A DNA stretch of 64,000 nucleotides from Photobacterium sp. DA100 (lineage in GTDB: Bacteria; Pseudomonadota; Gammaproteobacteria; Enterobacterales; Vibrionaceae): positions 2,108,001-2,172,000 of the forward strand of contig NZ_CP119423.1 in the NCBI RefSeq assembly GCF_029223585.1. The letters are read 5' to 3'. Below, piece after piece: positions 54,077 through 63,068 of this stretch (position 1 is the first letter of the stretch; each line of letters starts with the position of its first letter). The position numbers were made by a program, and so were the translations under genes. The notes under the pieces are model-generated. The model did no database searches and had not been told where the DNA came from. It was given only the letters and a program-made list of their open reading frames with translations.

Positions 54077-54421
54077 TCTAGCATTTTGGCTTATCGCGCT
54101 ATCAAATAGGTTTTTAACCAACCCGACATAGTCTTCTAAAAAGCAAACCTGCTCATTGGTTGGGCAGCGACTCCACGCTCCGGCAAGCACTTCGTTCAAA
54201 TCTTCCATAACCGCATCAGCTTCCTGCATCAACTTAAAACGGAAGTCAGCTTCCAGATCCGGATTTTGCGCAAAAACAGTCATCAAATTGGTTGCGATCA
54301 TATCTGTCACTACATCTTCAACCGTTTCCTCGCATCCATTAGCTTCTGCATTTTCAAACAGGGAAAGGTGCTCAGTAAAGTACTCTATGAGCGCATGATA
54401 GCCTTCAGATTCTACAACCAT
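54074..54421 (-). CDS. Hypothetical acidic protein, probably DUF3802
   Basis: A 115-residue, acidic, helical protein (MVVESEGYHALIEYFTEHLSLFE, DFRFKLMQEADAVMEDLNEVL) that resembles the small family DUF3802 found in marine gammaproteobacteria. No enzymatic motif or membrane segment. It is transcribed alone and ends in a strong terminator. Function unknown. Confidence 0.7.
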   Translation of the reverse strand: MVVESEGYHALIEYFTEHLSLFENAEANGCEETVEDVVTDMIATNLMTVFAQNPDLEADFRFKLMQEADAVMEDLNEVLAGAWSRCPTNEQVCFLEDYVGLVKNLFDSAISQNAR

Positions 54422-54583
54422 AATCCAATCTACTCTTCCAATGATTCTTGTCTTACGTTACTGCTAATATTCAGGCTATTAGCAATTGCAATCAACAAGA
54501 TAGCCTAAATGAGAATGAACGTATTATTCTATGTCAAATCAATCCAATGATATAGGCAAAAACTATATTTTTCGCTTTTACAC

Positions 54584-55576
54584 CTATGACACCCCAGACA
54601 TATCAGAACAATGTTCCACTGTAGATTGATAAAGCGTGCATTGATTGCGGCCCGCCCTCTTGGATTGGTACAGGGCGCTATCGGCACATTCTAACCATTG
54701 CTCATAAGACGTCATCCAAGGCGCCCACTCGCAGAGCCCCAAGCTAATCGTGACCCGAATATCACGGATGTCCATTTTCACCAATGATTCTTCGACCCGC
54801 TTGCGCAATCGCTCCGTGAAATACTGGGCTAACTCTGAGCTGGTGCCCGGCAGGATCACCCCGAACTCCTCGCCACCGTATCGGCCCGCAATATCAGATT
54901 GACGCTTGGCCTTTTTTAGCAGACTGGAAATAGACTTAATCACCGCATCGCCAGCAATGTGGCCAAAGGTGTCATTCACTTTCTTGAAATGATCAATATC
55001 GAACATGACCAGGCTCGACACGGTTTGATAGTGACGGCATTGGTCAAACTCGGCAGATAAACAAGACTCCCAATGACCTCGGTTATAAAGCTGTGTCAGC
55101 CGGTCGGTGATACTTAAGTGGGTCAGCTGCGCATTGCTCTCTCTTAGGTGGATCTTGCTTTTCGCAATGTCCGATACATCGGTAACTGTAAGGCAAATAT
55201 GTCGGTATTCACCATCTAGCGCTTTTAACGGGGTTAAAGTCATGTTCTGAAACATACTCGTCATACCGCCGCTAACTGGGCTAAAGTTGGTAAAATTAAA
55301 AATAAAAGGCCGGTCTTCCCAACTGCTGAAGGAGCGAGTCCCAAGCTTAAAGGTCGACTGGATTTTATTTCTCAGCCACTCTTCCGGCAAGTCAGGTACT
55401 GCCTCGAATAAGTTTTGCCCCATAATTTGCTCGACGCTGATACCACTGTAAGCTTGCATGAAAGTGTTCCAAATCATGACTCTGTGCTTGCTATCAAGCA
55501 TCACGACACCAGCATCAATATTGTCGATAACCTGCGCGGCAAGATGGAATTCAGATAAACTGTCAGGGTAAGTCAC
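54584..55576 (-). CDS. PAS-GGDEF diguanylate cyclase
   Basis: A 330-residue cytoplasmic protein. A PAS domain (about residues 12-130: QVIDNIDAGVVMLDSKHRVMIWN) is joined to a GGDEF domain (about 155-315) with the active-site sequence GGEEF and an RXXD site (RQSD) five residues before it. It should synthesise c-di-GMP in response to whatever the PAS domain senses. Its ATG overlaps the stop of the upstream response-regulator gene (ATGA), so the two are translationally coupled and likely act together. Confidence 0.9.
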   Translation of the reverse strand: MTYPDSLSEFHLAAQVIDNIDAGVVMLDSKHRVMIWNTFMQAYSGISVEQIMGQNLFEAVPDLPEEWLRNKIQSTFKLGTRSFSSWEDRPFIFNFTNFSPVSGGMTSMFQNMTLTPLKALDGEYRHICLTVTDVSDIAKSKIHLRESNAQLTHLSITDRLTQLYNRGHWESCLSAEFDQCRHYQTVSSLVMFDIDHFKKVNDTFGHIAGDAVIKSISSLLKKAKRQSDIAGRYGGEEFGVILPGTSSELAQYFTERLRKRVEESLVKMDIRDIRVTISLGLCEWAPWMTSYEQWLECADSALYQSKRAGRNQCTLYQSTVEHCSDMSGVS

Positions 55577-56574
55577 TGCAATGTCTCCATAAAACGTCTG
55601 ATCACTTGTGTAGAGTCATGATCCATCATGAGTAAAACATCACAGGCCATATCCATTTTTTCAGACTGGTAGCTGTATTCGATGGTAAACAGCTCACAAT
55701 TCATCGCTTCACTCCCTCCCCTGATCATATATTCCTCGAGGCATATGGGTTGCCGAATAGAAAAAGGAATATTCATTTGTTCAGACAAGGAAACCAAAAA
55801 CGAGGACACCATTAAGTTGGCTATATCGATAATCACTTCACTCTGTTTATCACCGAATGTGCTAAACCCCAAACGTTCGCCAAATAGCCCAATATCACTT
55901 CCATATAGGCAGACCAGGGCTTCGCCGTGAATGCCTCCGCCGACAAAACGCTGGGCAATCGCAGTGGAGTCCGGACGATGAGTGAGGTTGCTGATCATCA
56001 TATCCAGTTCGCCACAACCTAACATCGCAACATTCGGTAATGGCATGGTAATAAATTCACGGCAATGGTCGGAAATAATTGCTGCCCCCCTCCCTAGTGC
56101 AATATTAGCGATCTCCTGAAATTGATATAAATAATCATTTCCATAGAGCGGTTGAGAAGGGATGAAATTACTTTCTGGTGGAATATCTCTACTTTTTCGG
56201 ATTAGTGAGAAGCCCAATTTTTTCAACGTCGAATAAATTTGGGAGCGCGAAAAAGGTTTGGCTAAAAAGTAATTCGCCCCGGCATCAACACAACGCTCAA
56301 TGGCCCGTTGCTGTACATCGGCTGACAACACAATAATTTTGGTCGGATAAGTACTCACAGGCAATTGCTGTAACACACCAAAACCATCCAACACCGGCAT
56401 CGTCAAATCAAGAAACATGACATCGATATCATTCATTGCAAGGCACTCCAGGGCTTGTGTGCCGCTTTCAGCGAAATACAGGGTTATGCCTGTAAATTCG
56501 CTGAAAAACTTTTGCATTGCCCGGTGTACCAACCGCGAATCATCACAAATTAATATAGTTTTGTCATGTGACAC
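55573..56574 (-). CDS. Response regulator with REC and CheC/CheX-like domains
   Basis: About 333 residues. The N-terminal REC domain has Asp pairs in ILICDDSRLV, the phosphorylated Asp in MFLDLTMPVLDGFG and the Lys in YFLAKPF. The C-terminal half (QFQEIANIALGRGAAIIS ... SEVIIDIANLMVSSFLVSLSEQM) matches the internal repeat of CheC/CheX/FliY phosphatase-type domains, with E and N positions in the first helix kept. Such proteins dephosphorylate CheY-like partners or act as adaptors. Coupled with the PAS-GGDEF gene downstream, suggesting c-di-GMP output. The start (GTG at 56574, or TTG at 56601) is uncertain. Confidence 0.82.
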   Translation of the reverse strand: MSHDKTILICDDSRLVHRAMQKFFSEFTGITLYFAESGTQALECLAMNDIDVMFLDLTMPVLDGFGVLQQLPVSTYPTKIIVLSADVQQRAIERCVDAGANYFLAKPFSRSQIYSTLKKLGFSLIRKSRDIPPESNFIPSQPLYGNDYLYQFQEIANIALGRGAAIISDHCREFITMPLPNVAMLGCGELDMMISNLTHRPDSTAIAQRFVGGGIHGEALVCLYGSDIGLFGERLGFSTFGDKQSEVIIDIANLMVSSFLVSLSEQMNIPFSIRQPICLEEYMIRGGSEAMNCELFTIEYSYQSEKMDMACDVLLMMDHDSTQVIRRFMETLQ

Positions 56575-56828
56575 AAAGATATGACCCAAATTGCTTACCA
56601 ACTTTGATTATGATAACGGCTTTATATCTTTTTTATATTTTTAGCTGTATTAAATTTTCCACAGAGTGACATGGATCGACTTTTGTCCAGCATTATTCAC
56701 TTATTAATAATTCAACAACTTAGGCTTAACGCGGCATTCGTTAATTACACGTAGTTTTACTGTGGTTTTTTGGTTATGAATAAACAGGTATGATAAAAAA
56801 GCACTATTTCAAAAGGACATTATTAGAA

Positions 56829-57188
56829 ATGAAAGTTATTCGCCTTATTCTTGGAAAGCTCATTTTATTGCTCAATGCCGTTTTCTCTCCCAAGCCACAG
56901 CAGCGCAGCGATGAAGAGCAACAGCGTATCAACAAAGAGCTTGAATCGATGACCCTTTACCAGTTCGAGTCCTGTCCATTCTGTGTCAAAGTACGCCGCG
57001 CAGCAAAAAAAATGAGTCTTCCGCTCGAAACTATTGATGCCAAGCAACCCGACAATGAGCAAGCATTGGTCAATGGCGGGGGAAAACGCAAAGTGCCCTG
57101 CCTACGTATCGAGCTGGCATCCGGTGAAGTCACATGGATGTATGAGTCCAATGATATTATTCAGTACCTAGAACAACGCTTCCCATAA
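56829..57188 (+). CDS. Membrane-anchored glutaredoxin-like protein
   Basis: A 119-residue protein with an N-terminal hydrophobic segment (VIRLILGKLILLLNAVF), a linker, and a glutaredoxin domain with the CPFC redox motif (YQFESCPFCVKVRRAAKK), KVPCLRIE with the cis-Pro, and YLEQRFP at the end. The frame is open upstream to an ATG at 56790; I prefer 56829 because the signal-like segment starts there. It may be a glutathione-dependent thiol reductase held at the membrane. It is on the same strand as, but 146 bases before, the DUF3334 gene. Confidence 0.85.
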   Translation: MKVIRLILGKLILLLNAVFSPKPQQRSDEEQQRINKELESMTLYQFESCPFCVKVRRAAKKMSLPLETIDAKQPDNEQALVNGGGKRKVPCLRIELASGEVTWMYESNDIIQYLEQRFP

Positions 57189-57334
57189 TTCCGAAAAAGT
57201 GCCGCCAAACGGCAATAGCCGCATGGCTTACTGGCAAAAAGGTGAACTACGTCAAGCCACTAAGCCATGCATTGTGCATTTCCCTGCTTTTAATGTCACA
57301 CTTTCATTCCTCACCTACCAAAACTGCAAGCTCA

Positions 57335-58015
57335 ATGAAAAAAAACAAAGTCATCACTACCGACGATATCCTGCTTAAACTGTGCCAGTCATTTTCTGGC
57401 GTGCTATCAGCGGCTACGGGCAGCCCTGTCAGTTACTCGGCGATGGTGCAAAAAATAAATAAAACCAGCCTTAAACCAGACATTGGTTGTTTCGTACTTT
57501 TTGATGGTGGCTTTACCGGACTTGTCGTCACCAACTTCTCTCACCAGGCTGCATTAGAACTCTACCAAAGCTATATGCTCAAGATGGGCATGTCGGCCGA
57601 AGAGCTCGCTATTCACCATTCGTCCGATGAAGTGGCCGATGTCCTCGGTGAATTGATGAACCAGGTTGTTGGGGACTTCACCGGTAAAATCCGCCGCGAG
57701 TTGCAAGTATCGATTACCCAGAACCAGCCCAAGATGCTTGCCCTGAACAAGCAGGTACTACTATCGGTAGATACCAATCTCGACCGGCCGCAGGCTCGTC
57801 GCGTCAGCTTCACGACCGAGAAGAACAATATTTTCTACCTCGAGCTGGCCATGGATAGAACCGAATTCATCCAACTCGAAGAATTTGATCAGCATGAAGA
57901 ATGTGATCCCGACCAGATCATTGCGGCGGCACAGAGCCATTCTCACATCCCCCAAAAGAACACTACAGCACCTGTCGAGGTAGACCTAGATCTTCTCGAC
58001 GAGCTCGGCATCTGA
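57335..58015 (+). CDS. DUF3334 protein, CheC/CheX-like
   Basis: A 226-residue cytoplasmic protein typical of Vibrionaceae (DUF3334): ITTDDILLKLCQSFSGVLSAATGSPVSY, GCFVLFDGGFTGLVVTNFS, EVADVLGELMNQVVGDFTGK. The repeated E..NxxxGDFxGK pattern recalls CheC/CheX-type phosphatase helices. The acidic tail ends VDLDLLDELGI. I start at the ATG at 57335 (MKKNKVITT); the frame is open upstream to a GTG at 57242 with a hydrophobic stretch that is not conserved in the family as I know it. Function unknown; a link to chemotaxis or motility is inferred. Confidence 0.8.
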   Translation: MKKNKVITTDDILLKLCQSFSGVLSAATGSPVSYSAMVQKINKTSLKPDIGCFVLFDGGFTGLVVTNFSHQAALELYQSYMLKMGMSAEELAIHHSSDEVADVLGELMNQVVGDFTGKIRRELQVSITQNQPKMLALNKQVLLSVDTNLDRPQARRVSFTTEKNNIFYLELAMDRTEFIQLEEFDQHEECDPDQIIAAAQSHSHIPQKNTTAPVEVDLDLLDELGI

Positions 58016-58150
58016 TAGCTCAGCGCCCCCTCACCCTCTTTTATCCACTGCAGGCTATATGCCTGCGGTGCCCAAGCCACTCACTGATGAAACAAATTGT
58101 TCGGCTCAGCTTTGCTAGACTGTTGTAAAAAATGGTGTGAGGCCGGGTTT

Positions 58151-59248
58151 ATGTATTGTCAGCGTTTGTGCTCCCTTATTCTTGGTGCGATCTTTTGTAC
58201 CCCTTTTTCTTCCCATGCAGAAAAGGTTAACTACAGCGAGCTTGAAAACGGTGACACAATTACCGTCACACTGGATCAGCTACTGCCCACCCAAGCGGTT
58301 CTAGATTACGACCAAATATTTGCCAATCTGCAGCGCTATAAAGCGGATTTGAAAAACATGTATCGGGATCTGTGCCGGGTAAACGGTGCCAAAGGTGTTA
58401 AAAAATGGGATGAGAACTCCCTCCCTACCGATCCGGAAACCTATCAATGCTCTGGCAAAGTCGGCCAGAATGCGGATGCACTAACCACTGTGGTAGTGGG
58501 CCCTGAAGAAGGTGTCCTATACCTGACAGAAGGATTAACCCTACTCTCGACCTTCTGGGATATGCCCAATGGCGGCACCAGCGTTCCAATTACCCTCAAA
58601 GTTAGTCATAACCTCTTGGGCTCTGGTGATGATTTCTGGGCCGAAATGAGCAATGACAACGAAGTGTGGCTGGTCAACGAAAAAGGCAAAAAGCTCAAGC
58701 CCGATGACCTGCCTGAATACATAGGCATGAAACAGCTCAAGCATGACAAATACCTTTCCTTGGTCAACTTTCTCAACGGCATTAGTTACATCCCGCCAGA
58801 GCCAGATGGCAAAGACAACAAAACAGCCTCCATTCCCTATCTTGCTTTGAACTGGGCGCTTGAAATTCGTCAGCACATGAAAATTTCTGACTACGATCTC
58901 AATGATCCCGAAGAATACGCCACCGCCCTCACCGAAGCCGCCACCATTATGGTTGATCTGCCTGACGATGAAGTGATCGGCAAATCTAAGCGGACCGCCA
59001 GTGAGATGGGGCAGCTCGATCAGGTCGACAGCAAGGCTTTGGAAAAACTGGTCACCGACGAGACATCCCCGTTCGGCTTGGCGCTGGCCTACCGGCTAGC
59101 CAAGAAAGAAAAATCGACACCTAAGGTGGTACTGGAAGAGCAAGAAGCCCAAAAGGAGAAAGAGGAGCAGGAAGAAAAGGAAAAGAGCGAAAAGGGCAAC
59201 AATGAAGAAGACGCACAATCCGAAGATAGCAGTGAGGCGAAAGAGTAA
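58151..59248 (+). CDS. Secreted ParB/Srx-like domain protein with a charged tail
   Basis: A 365-residue protein with a signal peptide (ending TPFSSHA), then a domain resembling the ParB-like family (PF08857): GDTITVTLDQLLPTQAVLDYDQI, followed by KADLKNMYRDLC and VVGPEEGVLYLTEGLTLLSTFWDMPNGG. In family members I know, the LTDGHH stretch supplies catalytic or ligand residues; here it reads LTEGLT, so the catalytic histidines appear lost. The C-terminal 45 residues are Lys/Glu-rich low complexity (KEEQEEKEKSEKGNNEEDA). The start at 58151 follows GAGG. The function in the periplasm is unknown. Confidence 0.75.
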   Translation: MYCQRLCSLILGAIFCTPFSSHAEKVNYSELENGDTITVTLDQLLPTQAVLDYDQIFANLQRYKADLKNMYRDLCRVNGAKGVKKWDENSLPTDPETYQCSGKVGQNADALTTVVVGPEEGVLYLTEGLTLLSTFWDMPNGGTSVPITLKVSHNLLGSGDDFWAEMSNDNEVWLVNEKGKKLKPDDLPEYIGMKQLKHDKYLSLVNFLNGISYIPPEPDGKDNKTASIPYLALNWALEIRQHMKISDYDLNDPEEYATALTEAATIMVDLPDDEVIGKSKRTASEMGQLDQVDSKALEKLVTDETSPFGLALAYRLAKKEKSTPKVVLEEQEAQKEKEEQEEKEKSEKGNNEEDAQSEDSSEAKE

Positions 59249-59282
59249 CCTCACTACTGAAATATTTGCAGAGCAAGGCCTG

Positions 59283-59735
59283 CTACTTACGGTGATTTTT
59301 CGCTAGAAATGCATCGAGTTTATTGCCGAAGTTCTGTCGGTCCGCTTGGCTAAGTGGCGCAGGGCCACCGGTTTGCACCCCAGAGCTGCGCATTGTTTCC
59401 ATGAAGTCACGCATTTGCAGACGCTGCTTGATCGTATCTTTGGTATACATCTCACCTCGCGGGTTTAATGCATGGGCACCTTTGGTGATCACTTCATCAG
59501 CCAGTGGAATATCAGCGGTAATCACCAAGTCGCCCGGCTCTGCTTGCTGGACAATATAATTATCAGCAACGTCAAACCCCGGCTCAACCTGTATCGACTT
59601 GATATGCGGCGAGGGCGGCACCCGGATAAACTGGTTCGCCACCAATGTGACAGCAACCCCTACCCGATTCGCGGCACGGAATAATATTTCCTTAACGACA
59701 TTCGGACAAGCGTCGGCGTCTACCCAAATCTTCAT
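59283..59735 (-). CDS. yaiI: YaiI/YqxD family (DUF188) protein
   Basis: A 150-residue conserved protein of the DUF188 family, with [51 protein letters not shown] and [14 protein letters not shown]. It has a PIN-like fold with conserved Asp residues; the function is undetermined. A strong AGGAG lies 8 bases before the ATG at 59735. It is convergent with the ParB-like gene. Confidence 0.92.
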   Translation of the reverse strand: MKIWVDADACPNVVKEILFRAANRVGVAVTLVANQFIRVPPSPHIKSIQVEPGFDVADNYIVQQAEPGDLVITADIPLADEVITKGAHALNPRGEMYTKDTIKQRLQMRDFMETMRSSGVQTGGPAPLSQADRQNFGNKLDAFLAKNHRK

Positions 59736-59842
59736 ACAATCATCTCCTAAACAAAAGCCGCCCTGTATAACTCTGTATTTACAGGTATACGTGGCGGCTT
59801 TCAAAAATTTATCTACCGAAAAGGCAACTCAACACAAGGCTA

Positions 59843-61438
59843 TTAACCTTCAAGGCCTTTCTTAGCAAGGTATTCATCGTAAGTGCCGTGGAAGTCTTCC
59901 ACGCCATCTTTGGTGATTTCGATGATACGCGTTGCAATCGATGATACAAACTGGCGGTCGTGGGAAACGAACATCAGGGTACCCTTGTAGTTTTCCAGCG
60001 CCAGGTTCAACGACTCGATAGATTCCATATCCATATGGTTGGTTGGCTCATCCATCAATAGGATGTTTGGTTTTTGCATGATCAGCTTACCAAACAGCAT
60101 GCGACCCTGCTCACCACCAGACAAGACCTTCACAGACTTCTTGATATCATTCTGTGAGAACAGCATACGCCCGAGGATGCCGCGAACCACCTGCTCGTCG
60201 TCACCTTCGTTCTTCCACTGCCCCATCCAGTCAATAAGGTTCATGTCGCTCTCAAAGTCAGCGCTGTGATCCTGGGCGTAGAAACCAATATTGTTGTTTT
60301 CCGACCACTTGATCATGCCATCCATCGGCTCCATTACACCGGCAAGGGTGTTCAGGAAGGTAGATTTACCGATACCGTTCTCACCGATGATCGCGATACG
60401 CTCACCCACTTCCACCAGCAGCTTCACGCCGTTGATCAGGATGTTATCGCCGTAGCCCTGCTTCAGGCCTTCGACTTCAAGCGCGTTACGGAACAGCTCT
60501 TTCTCCTGCTCGAAACGGATGAATGGGTTCTGGCGGCTCGATGCTTTCACTTCTTCAAGCTGGATCTTGTCGATTTGCTTCTGACGTGATGTAGCCTGTT
60601 TAGCCTTCGATGCGTTGGCAGAGAAACGGCTAACGAAAGTATTCAGCTCGGCAATCTGTGCTTTTTTCTTGGCATTATCGGCCAATAGGCGCTCACGAGC
60701 TTGAGTCGCGGCTACCATGTACTCGTCGTAGTTACCGTGGAACATACGTAGCTCACCGTAGTCAAGGTCAGCCATGTGCGTACATACGCTGTTCAGGAAG
60801 TGACGGTCGTGCGAGATGATGATCATGGTGCAGTTGCGCTCAAGAAGAATACGCTCCAGCCATGCAATGGTGTGAATGTCCAGGTTGTTGGTTGGTTCGT
60901 CAAGCAACATGATGTCTGGGTCAGCAAACAGTACCTGAGCAAGCAACACTCGTACTTTCAGGCCAGGAGCAACCGCGCTCATCAGGCCAAAGTGCAGCTC
61001 TTCTGGAATACCAAGACCAAGAAGCAACTCACCAGCACGAGCCTCAGCAGAATAGCCGTCCATTTCAGCAAATTCTACTTCAAGATCAGCGACGCGCATG
61101 CCGTCTTCTTCCGACATCTCAGGCATTGCATAAATACGGTCACGCTCTTCTTTGACTTTCCATAGATCTTTGTGACCCATGATCACTGTGTCGACGACAG
61201 TGTACTCTTCGAAAGCAAACTGATCCTGACCCAGTTTCGCCATACGCTCGTTAGGATCTTTAGAGACAGTACCTGCAGAAGGCTCAAGCTCTCCGCCCAA
61301 AATTTTCATGAACGTTGACTTACCACAACCGTTCGCACCAATCAGGCCATAACGGTTACCTTCACCAAACTTAACGGAGATATTCTCAAACAGTGGCTTG
61401 TCGCCAAACTGCATTGTGATATTAGCTGTACTGATGAT
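59843..61438 (-). CDS. ybiT: ABC-F family ATPase YbiT
   Basis: A 531-residue ABC-F protein with two ATP-binding domains and an interdomain linker, acting on ribosomes in translation. Walker A motifs are GANGCGKST and GENGIGKST, Walker [12 protein letters not shown] and [11 protein letters not shown], and the second signature is LSGGEQGRM while the first reads VAPGLKVRV. Residues match E. coli YbiT almost throughout. The first in-frame ATG is at 61414 and would remove the conserved (M)ISTANIT lead. The aligned N-terminal codon is an ATC at 61438 with GGAGG about 9 bases upstream, so I extend the gene to it. If ATC is not used, the ATG at 61414 is the start. Confidence 0.88.
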   Translation of the reverse strand: MISTANITMQFGDKPLFENISVKFGEGNRYGLIGANGCGKSTFMKILGGELEPSAGTVSKDPNERMAKLGQDQFAFEEYTVVDTVIMGHKDLWKVKEERDRIYAMPEMSEEDGMRVADLEVEFAEMDGYSAEARAGELLLGLGIPEELHFGLMSAVAPGLKVRVLLAQVLFADPDIMLLDEPTNNLDIHTIAWLERILLERNCTMIIISHDRHFLNSVCTHMADLDYGELRMFHGNYDEYMVAATQARERLLADNAKKKAQIAELNTFVSRFSANASKAKQATSRQKQIDKIQLEEVKASSRQNPFIRFEQEKELFRNALEVEGLKQGYGDNILINGVKLLVEVGERIAIIGENGIGKSTFLNTLAGVMEPMDGMIKWSENNNIGFYAQDHSADFESDMNLIDWMGQWKNEGDDEQVVRGILGRMLFSQNDIKKSVKVLSGGEQGRMLFGKLIMQKPNILLMDEPTNHMDMESIESLNLALENYKGTLMFVSHDRQFVSSIATRIIEITKDGVEDFHGTYDEYLAKKGLEG

Positions 61439-61758
61439 AACTTGTTCCCTCCATCGGAAACGTCTTGTAAAACAGGCAAATAAAAGAGCTGACAGTATTT
61501 GCCAGCTCTCTAAAATTGGGGGGATTATAACAGATAACGTGAGCTACATCACGCGATCATTTGTATGCAACAAATTGGATTTAGTAAACGTAGGGTGCTG
61601 TAGTTCAGGTTCGCCCTTACATAAGTGCTGGTGGATCACGGTTAGCTCAGGTATTAGGCCTGCTTGTAGTAGATCACAATAGTAAGAAGTGCCATAGAAC
61701 TTGGGCGAGACATAACTGTAAGTAAGCATATGGATGAGTTTTATCACATGGATATTAC

Positions 61759-61956
61759 TCAGGCTAACTCGTGCTCTTTGATAAGAGTGTCAAAATACAT
61801 TGAGTCTGTTGGGCGGTCACTTTTGTTTGCAGCAAAGTCATTGCGACAATCTGGATTACAAAACCCAACGATAAAGCCCTTATATTCAGTAAGTGAGTCT
61901 AGCTGAACCAACTTACCCGATCTAGGACAGTATTTATTAATAGCTTTATTCTGCAC
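61759..61956 (-). CDS. Small CXnC zinc-ribbon-like protein
   Basis: A 65-residue protein with YCPRSGKLVQLDSL...VGFCNPDCRNDFAAN: one Cys near the start and a CNPDC pair, the kind of small metal-binding domain seen in YHS or Zn-finger proteins often annotated with glutathione S-transferases. I start it at the GTG at 61956, 8 bases after AAGGAG. It is isolated between ybiT and gene-poor DNA. Function unknown. Confidence 0.6.
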   Translation of the reverse strand: MQNKAINKYCPRSGKLVQLDSLTEYKGFIVGFCNPDCRNDFAANKSDRPTDSMYFDTLIKEHELA

Positions 61957-63068
61957 CGCTTCTTCTCCTTGCAATAGATAAATCCTTACGAGCTACACAG
62001 CACATAAGCTTGAACCTATATAACCAGCCATTGCTGTAAAGCAATCACTAGCTTTGCAGATAAGAAAGACTTTAGCTACTACTAATCCATACTGCTCTGA
62101 ATACAGAAGCATAAACAGCGAATGATAAATAACGCCGTTAAACCAGCAATGTTGTTTTACTACCTCACCATGATATTTACACCTTTTTGGTAACCAATCA
62201 ACTTTAAGGTGAACAATATAGCGTGTTTATGGTAACTATGCTAGCCCTAATGTAGATTTCTTGTTTAACTATTTTGACAAGCAGAAGGTAAATTCCTACT
62301 GACAACCAGCATGGTTAATAAGTCTAATCAAAGAACAGTCAAGGAAGGTTTGCTAATGCTTAAAACAGGCGTTCAAATCAGGTCAAATACGCCCTGTACG
62401 CCTCCTGACAAGCCTTTCCTCCCCTCACGCTAATGATGTACTACAGAGCTAAGAAAAGCGCTTAGAATGCGTTTTATCCAATATATTCAGAAAGATAACT
62501 TGGACGAGGCTTGATGTGTGTAGAGCCTAATAACCTGACTAACCTCCCCCCTGACTTTAGAAATGTGCCATTTGCAAGAACAGGTAAAATTGTGAAGACT
62601 ATGTGTCAACCTCACTCAGTAAATCACCATTCGATCAATAAGTGATCAAACGATCATATGCAACCAATATAAAAAACTTGACAAGATCTGAATTCGTGGT
62701 TAAATAACTGTATAGGCTCTTAACTTTACAGTTTTGCTATAGCGTCTCTTAATCACACTTCTTTATCTCTTATCCCTTCTACTATATAGTAATTCTTTAC
62801 AGACTAACTCTTATGTTAGAACAGAATGTTCAAACAAAGAAGTACTGTTACAGTATAACTTTACAGTACTATTGGTACAGTAGAGAGTTTGCTTCGCTAA
62901 TCACTCTCTTCCATAAGTGATATCACCGCTAAACATAATACTTTATAGGTTACTTTTCAGTATTCCATACTGATAACGTTCTGAGTTAAGTAATTGGTGT
63001 GATACAACTAAAAAGGCCACCTTTTACGGTGACCCTCCTTTCAATTGTTACGTGTACTCAAAAAGCTA
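61957..63068. other. Gene-poor A+T-rich stretch, possible edge of an accessory region
   Basis: About 1.1 kb without a convincing reading frame on either strand. Short ACAGTA/TACTGT elements recur at about 62840-62880, including TACTG-TTA-CAGTA. A TAGTAATTCTTTACAG region precedes them. The stretch may hold a non-coding RNA, an attachment site or decayed genes, but I cannot identify one. Confidence 0.45.
63009..63034 (-). terminator. Terminator of the zinc-ribbon gene
   Basis: On the minus strand GGTCACC pairs with GGTGGCC (one G-U) around GTAAAA and is followed by TTTTTAG. It lies 35 bases past the stop. Confidence 0.8.

Noticed and set aside
61544..61747. 67-codon minus-strand frame directly after the small zinc-ribbon gene
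   Set aside because: It starts at a GTG with no ribosome binding site, shows no recognisable family and its composition resembles non-coding DNA.
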